This document shows positions 18,301-28,386 of a stretch of DNA of 64,000 nt, one piece after another (within the stretch, counting starts at the first letter, position 1; the number at the start of each line of letters is the position of its first letter). Position numbers and translations under genes: made by a program. A model generated the notes under the pieces. That model saw nothing but the letters and a program-made list of their open reading frames with translations, was not told the DNA's origin and made no database searches. Source of the DNA: Prosthecobacter sp. (lineage in GTDB: Bacteria; Verrucomicrobiota; Verrucomicrobiia; Verrucomicrobiales; Verrucomicrobiaceae); NCBI RefSeq assembly GCF_014879935.1, contig NZ_JACSRD010000210.1, positions 19,906 to 83,905 on the forward strand. The letters are read 5' to 3'.

Positions 18301-19256
18301 TGTCAGGAACGGAGGACGGGACACTCACCACCTGGGACATCGTCACCGGGCTTGTTCTTTCCAGTTTGAAAGCCACGGACGAGACGCTGCGCGGCATGTC
18401 TCGCAACCCGGTCAGCGCCGCAGCGGTGCTGATCCATGGAGATGCCGGCCTCAAAGTCTGGGATGTCTCCAAAGGCCGCTTGATCAACGATTGGGAAGGG
18501 CTGCGGGGACCGGTGTCTCTGGCTGATTGGAGTCCGACAGGCCAGACGATTCTGGTGCAAGCCGGAGATGGCCGCACAACGGTGCATGAGACCGCAAACG
18601 GCCACGAACTGGCGTGCCTCATGGAAAAGGGAGCCGACGAGCTATGGTGCTGCGCCTGGGCTCCAGATGGCAGACAAGTGGTGACTGGAAGCAGCACGGG
18701 CGAAGTCATCATTTGGGACGTCGCCAGCGCCACGGCCATCCTGACATGCATGGCACCCGGTCCGCTCTGTTCGTTGCGTTGGGGAAGCCATGAGCGCTGC
18801 CCGACATGGCTGAGTTGCAGCGAACTCACCGGCATCGTGACGGCCAGCGGAATTGTCACGATGACCTTGCCTCCCCGGTCGCCGACTTGGCTTACCCAGG
18901 GCGTGTGGAGCCCGGATGGCCGTTCGCTTGTCACCGCCGATTTCGCAGGCACCTGGAAGGTTCGTGACAGCAGAACGCTGATGCCACGTGTTCAAGGCTT
19001 CGTGGACCGTCTGGATCAACACGCCTGCGTGTTTCCAGGAGCGTCTGCTGCGGGGCTTCAAACCGACGCGGGCTGGACCCTGCATGCATTGCCTGAGCAA
19101 CAATCCGCCATCATCAGCGCCGACAGGAAACACATCCTGCACGCGACGTCCGAGGCCTGGCGCTGGCTGGGCTGGGAGGAGCGGGATGCACGGGGACGCT
19201 TCATCCGCCGCCTGCCGGCGGAGGTCTTCGGGCCGATCCCGGGCATGGACGACTGA
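15309..19256 (+). CDS. TIR-NACHT-pentapeptide-WD40 STAND protein, candidate anti-phage immune receptor
   Basis: A single 1315-residue protein with NLR-like architecture. Residues 1-110 are an unrecognised helical plus short beta domain. A TIR domain spans about 152-300: VVRFFISYAHENKG, LWIDREIMVGEKWHERI, and GSDYIGENELPPF, whose Glu near 231-233 is the candidate NADase glutamate. A NACHT NTPase covers about 375-745: Walker A LLGEVGIGKTTTLKQF at 394-409, Walker B GALILFDGLDE near 478-488, and the closing FRFAHTSLQEYFLAAHL near 725. Pentapeptide repeats (VNLAGADL, LNLRGANLRGSRLNRA) lie at 814-910. At least five WD40-like repeats run from about 937 to 1230 (for example FVTGSWDGSLKVWD). Such proteins are thought to sense phage products through the repeats and trigger NAD depletion. 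It stands alone, with terminators and unrelated genes on both sides. Domain calls are firm; the defence role is inference. Confidence 0.9.
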   Translation: MNADLKLSGDSLREAVKPWLEELGKSDRERLKRLLDLSQTANTRLSDCLAALFPDDDTPTALANLTRLRKRLNDAADGDKGQGKAVLGLRFHVDTKKKSPPSQRFVWFTGPDAAVLRATRFSEQATSDIAGKPLISSKGIATTGSALAAGKRVVRFFISYAHENKGLAETLVSALRSQFGPSRRYQLELWIDREIMVGEKWHERIQRAIAECDFGLFMVSPDFLGSDYIGENELPPFLSAPTGKPVVPVGLVPVSFSRHDLKGLKENQIFFLRGRSFDQMRQAAEKTEFARHLHEEMEKRLDAWFAPPTGSRTAETPDGTESDAPRGLSVEDALDWMPRPEETRHFQRTKGFPHHLAARESLDPAKAPPGEARDALEELEAWAVRADGQPFFALLGEVGIGKTTTLKQFTRQLLEKRRKQPRKFPLPIYIDLRDYIGDRPDAVPTIEELLASVIQRSWRVADRNVTAADLLRLVREDGALILFDGLDEKIVHHTQDRARQFIRTLWSALPQAMLAGSEHSRGKMLLSCRSHYFRDVWSQNAMLTGEDREGIDHAQFPAFCLLPFDEAQIRAYLTSFLGDEKHGHAAFDLIASIHNLRDLAQRPYLLSLISGHLGELEALQLRGDTVNAARLYDLVVRSWLNRDGGKHHLEAAHKRRLMEALAAALWRSGEKQWEVDRLEDWFDDFLLQNPAISLAYANKDRALLKEDLRTATFVLRPDTEEKSFRFAHTSLQEYFLAAHLVRALREQAPAAWDLPLVSLETFEFLGQILILEPTPQAIESMGRVLGGDCVPAALLAFKYWLHAIQKGYPEPNPGRVNLAGADLEEWHVQGHAKDRPLNLRGANLRGSRLNRARIEFVDLAAADLTGCEARQALFLHVDASHAKLIEADVAGLQWRHGSLENAEGLHPSSGFEQVMHVKGIPNPKAIVGSTALATAYTGHRGTISCCAWSPSGTAFVTGSWDGSLKVWDAVSGSQIMTLAGTGAAVSCCTWALNGSLLVSGTEDGTLTTWDIVTGLVLSSLKATDETLRGMSRNPVSAAAVLIHGDAGLKVWDVSKGRLINDWEGLRGPVSLADWSPTGQTILVQAGDGRTTVHETANGHELACLMEKGADELWCCAWAPDGRQVVTGSSTGEVIIWDVASATAILTCMAPGPLCSLRWGSHERCPTWLSCSELTGIVTASGIVTMTLPPRSPTWLTQGVWSPDGRSLVTADFAGTWKVRDSRTLMPRVQGFVDRLDQHACVFPGASAAGLQTDAGWTLHALPEQQSAIISADRKHILHATSEAWRWLGWEERDARGRFIRRLPAEVFGPIPGMDD

Positions 19257-19276
19257 ACCACCGCTTTGGCTCCACA

Positions 19277-20065
19277 TCAGTCGCCACCACCGCCGCAGCC
19301 GCCCCCGCCACATCCGGAACTGCAGCCTGAGGAACCGCACCCGGATGAGCTGTCGTGGCGGCTCGAGCAGCCTGATCCACCACAGCCCGTGGTGCATCCG
19401 CCGCCGCCTTTCCCACCGCCGCCACGACGTGCCGAGCGAATGGCCAGACCGACGACGAACAGCAGAATGACCAACGGAAACACATTGCCGAAGGTGAGAT
19501 CGTCCGCCGTCCAGGTGCAGGCGGCCAGCGCCGTCAGTGACAACGACACCACCAGGCAGGCCGCTGCCAGCCGGCCGACGCGTTGCTTCGGCAGCATCCA
19601 GAATGCCGCGGTGTTCACCCGTGCGAAACGCGCCGGGGAGGCAAATCGCACCTCCGCAGGCGGCCAGATGTCGGCAGGAGGCTGCTGGCCAAACCATTGT
19701 GCGTAACTCGTCTTGGTCTCGGCATACTGGCTTTCGAAACGATCATCCTCCGCCTTGCCACCGCGTGTGGGACCGTGGTGGAGCGGACGACCGAGCACGC
19801 CCTGGCAGAGATCTTCCCAGTAGGATCGCGTGTAAACGAGATGCAGGTGCCAGGCCTGATCGACCTCGTCCGACGGCGTGACGGGATGTCCTGCACGCAG
19901 CGCCAGAAACAAAAAGCGGCGATACTCCTCCACGACTCGCTGCGCGAACTCGGGTGACCACCGGTTCTCACGGGCGAGGCGCCTTGTGAACGTCAGATCA
20001 TCACCCGGCTGATCGAAGGCAAAGGTCTGAAGCTTGTGCCATAGCGGATCATTTGACGCATTCAT
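19277..20065 (-). CDS. Membrane protein with GRDP/TIGR04222-like domain and Gly/Cys-rich tail
   Basis: A 262-residue protein. The start MNASNDPLWHKLQ at 20065 is chosen because upstream in-frame codons overlap the opposing gene and look unlike protein. Residues 15-95 match the glycine-rich-domain-protein motif (SDEVDQAWHLHLVYTRSYWE), found in TIGR04222-type membrane proteins. Two hydrophobic helices follow, around 170-188 and 198-213. The last 50 residues are almost only Gly, Cys and Ser (GGGGCTTGCGGSGCSS onward, ending CGGGGCGGGGD). Function is unknown. Its end lies 20 bp from the end of the TIR-NACHT gene on the opposite strand. Confidence 0.7.
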   Translation of the reverse strand: MNASNDPLWHKLQTFAFDQPGDDLTFTRRLARENRWSPEFAQRVVEEYRRFLFLALRAGHPVTPSDEVDQAWHLHLVYTRSYWEDLCQGVLGRPLHHGPTRGGKAEDDRFESQYAETKTSYAQWFGQQPPADIWPPAEVRFASPARFARVNTAAFWMLPKQRVGRLAAACLVVSLSLTALAACTWTADDLTFGNVFPLVILLFVVGLAIRSARRGGGGKGGGGCTTGCGGSGCSSRHDSSSGCGSSGCSSGCGGGGCGGGGD

Positions 20066-20185
20066 GGCGATGAAGGTGGGGAGCAGGACGAACGCTGGCA
20101 AGCCACGACTGTGGGCCGCATTCCGGCAAAATCCACGCATCCCGGCACTTGTGAGGGGCGTTTCTTTGCGCCACAGACTCCCGCC

Positions 20186-20527
20186 ATGTCCCTCCAAACC
20201 TATCACTTCCTCCATCTCATCGGCCTGATCTGCGTGTTCATCGGCTTCGGCGGCCTGCTTTCCAGCGAAGGAGCCAGGAAGGCCATGAAATGGCATGGCA
20301 TCGGCCTCGTCATCAGTCTCGTGTCCGGTTTCGGCATGCTGGCCAAAATGGGCATCATGGGTTCGATGCCCGTGTGGGTCTGGATCAAGATCGCTCTCTG
20401 GCTCGTGCTCGGCTTCCTGCCGGTTCTTGCCAAGCGTCGCGTGCTTTCCGCGCCGCTCGTGGTGCTGATCGCCGTGATCGTCGGCGCTGTGCTGGCCTAC
20501 CTGGGCTATTTCAAGCCGGTGTTTTGA
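20186..20527 (+). CDS. Small four-helix integral membrane protein
   Basis: A 113-residue very hydrophobic protein with four predicted membrane helices (HFLHLIGLICVFIGFGGLL, GIGLVISLVSGFGMLAKMG, VWIKIALWLVLGFLPVL, LVVLIAVIVGAVLAYLGYF). The start MSLQTYHF at 20186 removes an unlikely 25-residue leader. No family was recognised with confidence. It is divergent from the Gly/Cys-tailed membrane protein and its stop is 1 bp from the end of proC on the other strand. Confidence 0.65.
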   Translation: MSLQTYHFLHLIGLICVFIGFGGLLSSEGARKAMKWHGIGLVISLVSGFGMLAKMGIMGSMPVWVWIKIALWLVLGFLPVLAKRRVLSAPLVVLIAVIVGAVLAYLGYFKPVF

Positions 20528-20528
20528 T

Positions 20529-21332
20529 TCACGCGCCGAGCGCCTTGCTCTTCTCCGTCGCAGCCCGCACCGCCTGGATCATGGCGTTGCGCAGGCCGTG
20601 CTGTTCGAGCTTTTCGAGACCTGCGATCGTGGTTCCACCCGGACTGGTGACTTCATCGCGCAATGCGGCCGGATGCTTGCCGGTGGTGAGCACCATTTCG
20701 GCGGCTCCGGCCACCGTTTGGGCGGCGAGTCGCACGGCCGAGCCTCGCGGCAGACCCATGAGGACACCGCCATCGGCCAGGGCCTCGATCACCGTGTAAA
20801 CATACGCTGGTCCGCTGCCTGACAGGCCGGTCACCGCATCGAGCAGCTTCTCCGACACCTCCTCGGCGATGCCGACGGCACCGAGGATCTTCGTGGCGAG
20901 CGCCGCGTCTTTCGCCGTGGCTTTGCTGCCGCGGGCAAACGCCGCCGCGCCCATGCCGACAAGCGCGGGCGTGTTTGGCATGCTGCGGATGACACGCTGG
21001 CGCGCCCCCAGCCACATCTCCAGATGAGAGAGATTCACCCCGGCCGCGATGCTCAGGTAAAGACGCGTGCCTTTCACACCCTCCAGTGCCTCGCACAGCG
21101 TCTTCATGTCCGCAGGCTTCACCGCCAGGATCACCACATCGGACGCGGCGGCCACCTCTTCAGGCGTGCCGGTGACGGACTTGCACGTGAGGCACTTGCG
21201 CAGGCCGTTCACGGCCTCCGGCACCACATCGCTCAGCGCCACGTGCAGGCTGGCCTTGCCGAGGGCCTGCTCCACGCCACGCAGCAAGGCGCCGCCCATT
21301 TTTCCGCATCCGATAAGTCCGAGTTTCAACAT
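20529..21332 (-). CDS. proC: Pyrroline-5-carboxylate reductase
   Basis: This enzyme reduces pyrroline-5-carboxylate to proline with NAD(P)H, the last step of proline synthesis. The 267-residue protein has the N-terminal Rossmann motif LIGCGKMGGALLRG, the conserved VVILAVKPADM, MPNTPALVGMGAAAF, and the C-terminal dimerisation and substrate segment LSGSGPAYVYTVIEALADGG with SPGGTTIAGLEKLE. The start MLKLGLIG at 21332 matches the family; the open frame continues far upstream, but that part is antisense to the kinase gene and not protein-like. Confidence 0.95.
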   Translation of the reverse strand: MLKLGLIGCGKMGGALLRGVEQALGKASLHVALSDVVPEAVNGLRKCLTCKSVTGTPEEVAAASDVVILAVKPADMKTLCEALEGVKGTRLYLSIAAGVNLSHLEMWLGARQRVIRSMPNTPALVGMGAAAFARGSKATAKDAALATKILGAVGIAEEVSEKLLDAVTGLSGSGPAYVYTVIEALADGGVLMGLPRGSAVRLAAQTVAGAAEMVLTTGKHPAALRDEVTSPGGTTIAGLEKLEQHGLRNAMIQAVRAATEKSKALGA

Positions 21333-21437
21333 GACCGCGATTCTGCGGCGGATGCGGCCTTTGCGCAAGCTTCCCCATCTTCCTCCTTGCCGCCGGGGGC
21401 CGTTCTTTGCCATGCTGGGAAAGAATTCCCGGAAAAC

Positions 21438-22721
21438 ATGAACGCCGAGCAGTTTCATCCCGAAAAACTCCTCGCTGGAGGTCCTGCTGCGAAGGTCTAT
21501 CGCGGCGTCGAGACCGCGACCGGCCGCAAGGTGCTGATGAAGGCGCTGCTGGACGAGCATGAGTCGCCGCATGCGCTGGATCGTGAAAAGCTCCAGCTCA
21601 TGGCCCCTTCGCTCATGCAGGTGCGGCATCCGCAGATCGCCGGGCTCATCACCATGATCCCGACGGAGGATGAGTTTGCGCTCATCTACGATTTCATGCC
21701 GGGGCTGAACATCCGCGGCTTCGCGGCGGCCCGCACGGCCTCCGCGGCGGACATCCGCGCCCTCGCGGTACAGCTCATGCACGCGCTGTTCATCGGCGAG
21801 CAACTCCACCAGCCGCATGGCGATCCGAAACCCAGCAATCTCATCATCGCCGATCATCCAGGCGGCGGATTGTTCATGCAGGTGCAGGACTGGGGCCTCT
21901 CCCTCACTCGCAGCGTGCATCCGCCGGAAAGCCTGTGGTTCCGCGCACCGGAGCTCCATGAAACCGGCACGCCGACCACCCAGAGCGATCTCTTCACCGC
22001 AGCAGGGAGCCTTTTCTGCCTCGCCACGAACTCCGCGCCGGCCCAGGGCGACGATCCAGCCGATCTCACGCAGCAATGGCAGGCTTTCGACATGGGCCAC
22101 GCCTTGCGTCACCTCCGTCCGGACCTCGATGCGCCGCTGATCGACTGGCTCACCTGGCTTTCGCGGCCCGATCCCCGGCAGCGGCCGCACTCGGCGGCCC
22201 AGGCGCTGGACATGCTGATGACGACGATGCACACCGGCTTCATCTACATGCCCCAGCAGGCACCGCAGATGGCTCCTGGCACGCAGACGACTCCGCTGAA
22301 CCGGCCTCCCGCCGCTCCTCGTCCAAAAACTGTCACAACACGCCCCCCGTCCGGCATTGAGTCCCAAAGTGATCCGGCGCCGCCTGCACGCCCCCCACGC
22401 AGCAAAAAGCGTGTCTTTGCCGCCGTGGTGCTCAACCTTGCCGCCCTGGGTTTGGCCGCCGTCTTCGGCTGGGGCTGGCTCAGCGCCAATGGCACCGCCT
22501 TGTGGAAGGATCTCAGCGCCTGGGCCGGCCGTTTCAAAGTGGAGACCGTGAGCGCCCCGGCAGCCACCCAGCCTGCTGCGGTGCCCGAACCTGCCGCAGC
22601 CAAACCGCCCGCCACCGTCGCGACCACAAAGGCTCCGTCCAAATCAAAGTCGAAGCCTAAGACCAGCAAAGCCAAAGCTGCCAGGACGACCGCGGAAAAA
22701 TCGGCGGAATCGAAGAAGTAG
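21438..22721 (+). CDS. Ser/Thr protein kinase-like membrane protein
   Basis: A 427-residue bacterial Hanks-type kinase homologue. The N-lobe is short: KLLAGGPAAKVYRG as glycine loop and VLMKAL with the lysine. The catalytic loop is HGDPKPSNLIIA, which keeps Asp, Lys and Asn but replaces the usual Arg with Gly. DFG is DWG in VQDWGLSL. LWFRAPELHETG and SDLFTAAGSLFCLATN fit the activation-loop and APE regions. Residues from about 270 are Pro-rich and lead to one membrane helix (VFAAVVLNLAALGLAAVFGW). An exported Ala/Lys-rich tail ends the protein. It is possibly active. It lies divergent from proC; substrates are unknown. Confidence 0.75.
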   Translation: MNAEQFHPEKLLAGGPAAKVYRGVETATGRKVLMKALLDEHESPHALDREKLQLMAPSLMQVRHPQIAGLITMIPTEDEFALIYDFMPGLNIRGFAAARTASAADIRALAVQLMHALFIGEQLHQPHGDPKPSNLIIADHPGGGLFMQVQDWGLSLTRSVHPPESLWFRAPELHETGTPTTQSDLFTAAGSLFCLATNSAPAQGDDPADLTQQWQAFDMGHALRHLRPDLDAPLIDWLTWLSRPDPRQRPHSAAQALDMLMTTMHTGFIYMPQQAPQMAPGTQTTPLNRPPAAPRPKTVTTRPPSGIESQSDPAPPARPPRSKKRVFAAVVLNLAALGLAAVFGWGWLSANGTALWKDLSAWAGRFKVETVSAPAATQPAAVPEPAAAKPPATVATTKAPSKSKSKPKTSKAKAARTTAEKSAESKK

Positions 22722-22784
22722 CCGCACGGATTCTCCATCTCGCGGGACGTGAGAGGCGGGCAGCCGTTCCGTATTCATCCCCAC

Positions 22785-25796
<3,012 letters not shown>

Positions 25797-25799
25797 TTG

Positions 25800-27362
25800 T
25801 CATGGCCCGCGCTTGATGCGCCAGTCCCAGCTCTTGCCCCTCACGCTGGAGAGAACGTAACCGCTCTGTTCGAGACGATAGCCCGGCAGTTGGGAAGGTT
25901 TCGCAGGATCGGCGAGGGGAAACGGCTTCAACGCCTCTTTCACCGCATCGAGCGAAGCCGGATACGCGCCGTGTGTAAGGCGGTGCTTCTCCAATTCGCA
26001 GGCGATGATGAGGCATCGGCGGTGGAAGAGTGTCTCTGCTGCGGCCGGGAAGAGGTTGCCGATGTTTGGCAATGCCACCGCACCGATTTTGCGGCGCATG
26101 TTCCAGCCGATGTGGCGATATTCCGTTTCGAGACGCTGCTTGAGTGCGGTGGCTCGTGTTCCAGCGTCCAGCCACGCCGTTTCGCCTTTCGGACCGAGCA
26201 GATCGAGGAAGCGCTCGGCGAAGAAGGCCGTGTTCGCATCGTGCCAGCCTACAGGCCCGTAGATGTAGCCGAAACGCGTGGCGTGCGCACCGATTCGTGC
26301 GAGCCAGGAATTGTCCTCTTGGCCAAAGCGGAGCATTTCGACGGCGAGGCCGTCTTTGCGGCAGCTTTCGCGAATGAAAAGGCCGACACCGTATCCGGTC
26401 AGTGTCTCCATGCTCATCGCTTGCTCCATCACTTCGAGATCGTTGATCCTGCCGAGCTGGAGTTGCAGCGCATGGAGGCCGTTCTCATCCCACGCCGGTT
26501 TGCTGAGCGCGTCTTGCAGTGCCTCAAAGGCGATCCCATGCGTCGCGATGCTCACCAGCGAGCCGATGAGGCATTGACGCGAACTGGCGGATTCAGGAAA
26601 CAATCGCAGCAGGATGAGCGCAGTGCTGCGCGCTTTCTCCACATCACCCGCCGCAGCGGCCACCCGCAAATGGAGGCCGAGTTGACGCATTTGGTCGTTC
26701 ACGTTGCTGACATGCGGCTGGATCGCGTCATAGGGATCGGCTCCGGCGGCGGCGAGTTCGTCATGCTGGTGCGGTTTCCAGGCGGAAAAAGGCCGCGAGA
26801 GCCCGGCAGCGAGTTTCGGGAGCAAGCCATTGCCATCGCCGAGTTCGCGATTCATCACGATGGCAGGCGATTCGCCCTTCAAATCGCGATTCTTCGCCCA
26901 ACCCGCGAAATCGACGCGTGAAGTGCCATCGGCTTCGTTTTCGAGAATGGCCGGTGAAACGAAGTTGGGCGGCAAAAAGACGTTCTTCGGGATGACGTAG
27001 CGCACTTGGCGACCATCGCGGTGCATCCATTGCTCGATGACCGGCAGCGCGAAAAAGTTCTGCTCATCCGGCACGACGGGCGGCGCGAGATCGAGCCAGT
27101 TTTCCGTGCCGATGCGTTCGAGCAGATGCTCGCGTGCGAGTTGCAGCTCACGCGCGCTGCGACGATTCTCCCACTGGTAATAAACCGTGAGCAGAGAGAC
27201 GAGCGTCACGACCGTCCAGAAAAGGCGACGAAGCCATTTTCTTGGACTGCGGCAGCCTGCTACCGCTTTCGGGAGGCCAGCCTGCTGGCCGTCGAGTGTC
27301 GTTTGGCCTTTGTCGGCAGCAGGGCTGCCTGGGGAAAGCGGCAGCAAGCTGCCGCAGTCCAT
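25800..27362 (-). CDS. Membrane-anchored exported protein of an ECF sigma operon
   Basis: A 520-residue protein with one N-terminal membrane helix (LFWTVVTLVSLLTVYY, about residues 49-64) and a large exported part. No named family is recognised. The C-terminal 60 residues (YPASLDAVKEALKPFPLAD, then PGYRLEQSGYVLSSV) resemble the tail segment shared by pseudopilin-like exported proteins. The first 40 residues (MDCGSLLPLSPGSPAAD and on) are encoded by the palindromic repeat at 27244-27360, so the true start may have been altered by that insertion. It is third in the sigma operon, 8 bp after the previous gene. It ends 3 bp from the opposing PSD1 gene. Confidence 0.65.
   Translation of the reverse strand: MDCGSLLPLSPGSPAADKGQTTLDGQQAGLPKAVAGCRSPRKWLRRLFWTVVTLVSLLTVYYQWENRRSARELQLAREHLLERIGTENWLDLAPPVVPDEQNFFALPVIEQWMHRDGRQVRYVIPKNVFLPPNFVSPAILENEADGTSRVDFAGWAKNRDLKGESPAIVMNRELGDGNGLLPKLAAGLSRPFSAWKPHQHDELAAAGADPYDAIQPHVSNVNDQMRQLGLHLRVAAAAGDVEKARSTALILLRLFPESASSRQCLIGSLVSIATHGIAFEALQDALSKPAWDENGLHALQLQLGRINDLEVMEQAMSMETLTGYGVGLFIRESCRKDGLAVEMLRFGQEDNSWLARIGAHATRFGYIYGPVGWHDANTAFFAERFLDLLGPKGETAWLDAGTRATALKQRLETEYRHIGWNMRRKIGAVALPNIGNLFPAAAETLFHRRCLIIACELEKHRLTHGAYPASLDAVKEALKPFPLADPAKPSQLPGYRLEQSGYVLSSVRGKSWDWRIKRGP
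27244..27360. repeat. 117-bp palindromic repeat inside coding sequence
   Basis: Left arm GGACTGCGGCAGCCTGCTAC (27244 on) and right arm ending GGCAGCAAGCTGCCGCAGTCC (to 27360) pair over 27 bp with two mismatches. Shorter inverted pieces (GGCCAGCCTGCTGGCC) lie inside. The element supplies the start and N-terminus of the 520-residue membrane protein. Confidence 0.75.
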
Positions 27363-27369
27363 GTTTGAG

Positions 27370-27798
27370 TCAGAGCGGCGGGATGAGGCCGCGGCGTTGT
27401 TCGAGGAGTTCATGGGCGAGGCGTTTGGCTTCGGCGAGGTGGGCGATGAGTTGCGCAGGAGTGACCGGCGGTAGCTTGGCGTAGTTTTCCAGTGTGCTTT
27501 GCGGGACGGCCTCCGGCGTGGTGAGGCGGAAGTAGAACGCGAGCAGCCAGCACGCGGCCAGCGGCAAGCGCAGCGGACGCGGGATGAATGCAATGAGCCA
27601 CGCGAAAGCGTTTTGGAGTGCGGCGGCCCTCCGCCGCTTTCGAGCATCTTCAGGTTCACGCAAAGCTCCAGAGGGCTGGAGCACTCCAGAACGCTGTCGC
27701 GACTCGGCAAGTGCCAGGTCCAGCGTTTGCTGCAAAAACGCCGGCGGCGGGTCTCGCCAGCGGAGGGTGCGCAGGGTTTGTTCGGGGTCGGGTTTCAT
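27370..27798 (-). CDS. Small single-pass membrane protein, probable anti-sigma factor
   Basis: A 142-residue protein whose ATG overlaps the sigma-factor stop codon (ATGA), so translation is coupled. Residues 1-30 are polar (MKPDPEQTLRTLRWRDPPP). One membrane helix (LPLAACWLLAFYFRL) lies near 80-95, and a short exported tail ends in AKRLAHELLEQRRGLIPPL. Position and topology fit an anti-sigma regulator, but no zinc-finger anti-sigma motif (HxxxCxxC) is present, so this is inference. Residues about 35-65 (SGVLQPSGALREPEDARKRR) are encoded by the palindromic repeat at 27608-27694, which lengthens the cytoplasmic part. Confidence 0.6.
   Translation of the reverse strand: MKPDPEQTLRTLRWRDPPPAFLQQTLDLALAESRQRSGVLQPSGALREPEDARKRRRAAALQNAFAWLIAFIPRPLRLPLAACWLLAFYFRLTTPEAVPQSTLENYAKLPPVTPAQLIAHLAEAKRLAHELLEQRRGLIPPL
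27608..27694. repeat. 87-bp palindromic repeat inside coding sequence
   Basis: Outer arms GCGTTTTGGAGTGC and GCACTCCAGAACGC match at 13 of 14 positions when inverted. The interior holds two further GC-rich hairpins. It is in frame within the small membrane-protein gene and differs in sequence from the 27244-27360 element. Confidence 0.65.
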
Positions 27799-28280
27799 AC
27801 GAGCGTGTGTTTGTGGGCGCGGAGTTTCTCCAAGGCATAGCGGTAACGGCTGGCGATGGTTTGCGTGGGCAGGCCGAGCAGCTCGCCGATCTCGCGGAAG
27901 CCCATTCCCTCCCACACATGCAGATGCACGACGCTGCGCTGCTCCTCCGGCAGCTCCGCGAGCGCGGCGATGAGCGCCTCGTGATCGGCCGCGGGCTCAA
28001 ACCAGCCCGGCAGCTCCTGCTCGCAGGCCTCCAACGCCTTTTCCTCCCGCGTGCGTCGTCGAAGCGCATCGAGCGAGAGGTTTCGCACCATGGTGAAGAT
28101 GACCGCACGCTCCGAGCGGGCCGACGTGACGACTTCGGCATCACGGGCGAGCTTCAAAAACAGCTCCTGCACCACTTCCTGCGCCAGACCGTCATCTTTC
28201 GTCACCGACCACGCGAAGCGATACACGCTCACGGCGTGGTCGGCATGGAGTCGGGAGAGGGTGGCTTCGCTGGGCGGCAT
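27795..28280 (-). CDS. ECF-type RNA polymerase sigma factor
   Basis: A 161-residue extracytoplasmic-function sigma factor that directs RNA polymerase to alternative promoters. Region 2 is HADHAVSVYRFAWSVTKDDG with AQEVVQELFLKLAR and VRNLSLDALRRRTRE. Region 4 is LPEEQRSVVHLHVWEGMGF followed by the helix-turn-helix FREIGELLGLPTQTIASRY. It is first in a three-gene operon with a small membrane protein and a large exported protein, suggesting a signal at the membrane controls it. No consensus autoregulated promoter was identified upstream. Confidence 0.92.
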   Translation of the reverse strand: MPPSEATLSRLHADHAVSVYRFAWSVTKDDGLAQEVVQELFLKLARDAEVVTSARSERAVIFTMVRNLSLDALRRRTREEKALEACEQELPGWFEPAADHEALIAALAELPEEQRSVVHLHVWEGMGFREIGELLGLPTQTIASRYRYALEKLRAHKHTLV

Positions 28281-28386
28281 CCGCGGTCAGTTTGGCAGAC
28301 GACGCACGGGATGGCTGGTTTTATCTACAAAGGTCAGCGCTCGCCACTGCCCGACGTTGGATCAAACGCCCGGGATCGCTCCCAAT

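Noticed and set aside
20529..22367. A 612-codon minus-strand frame extending proC upstream
   Set aside because: Only the last 267 codons match ProC. The extra part is antisense to the kinase gene and shows no protein-like pattern.
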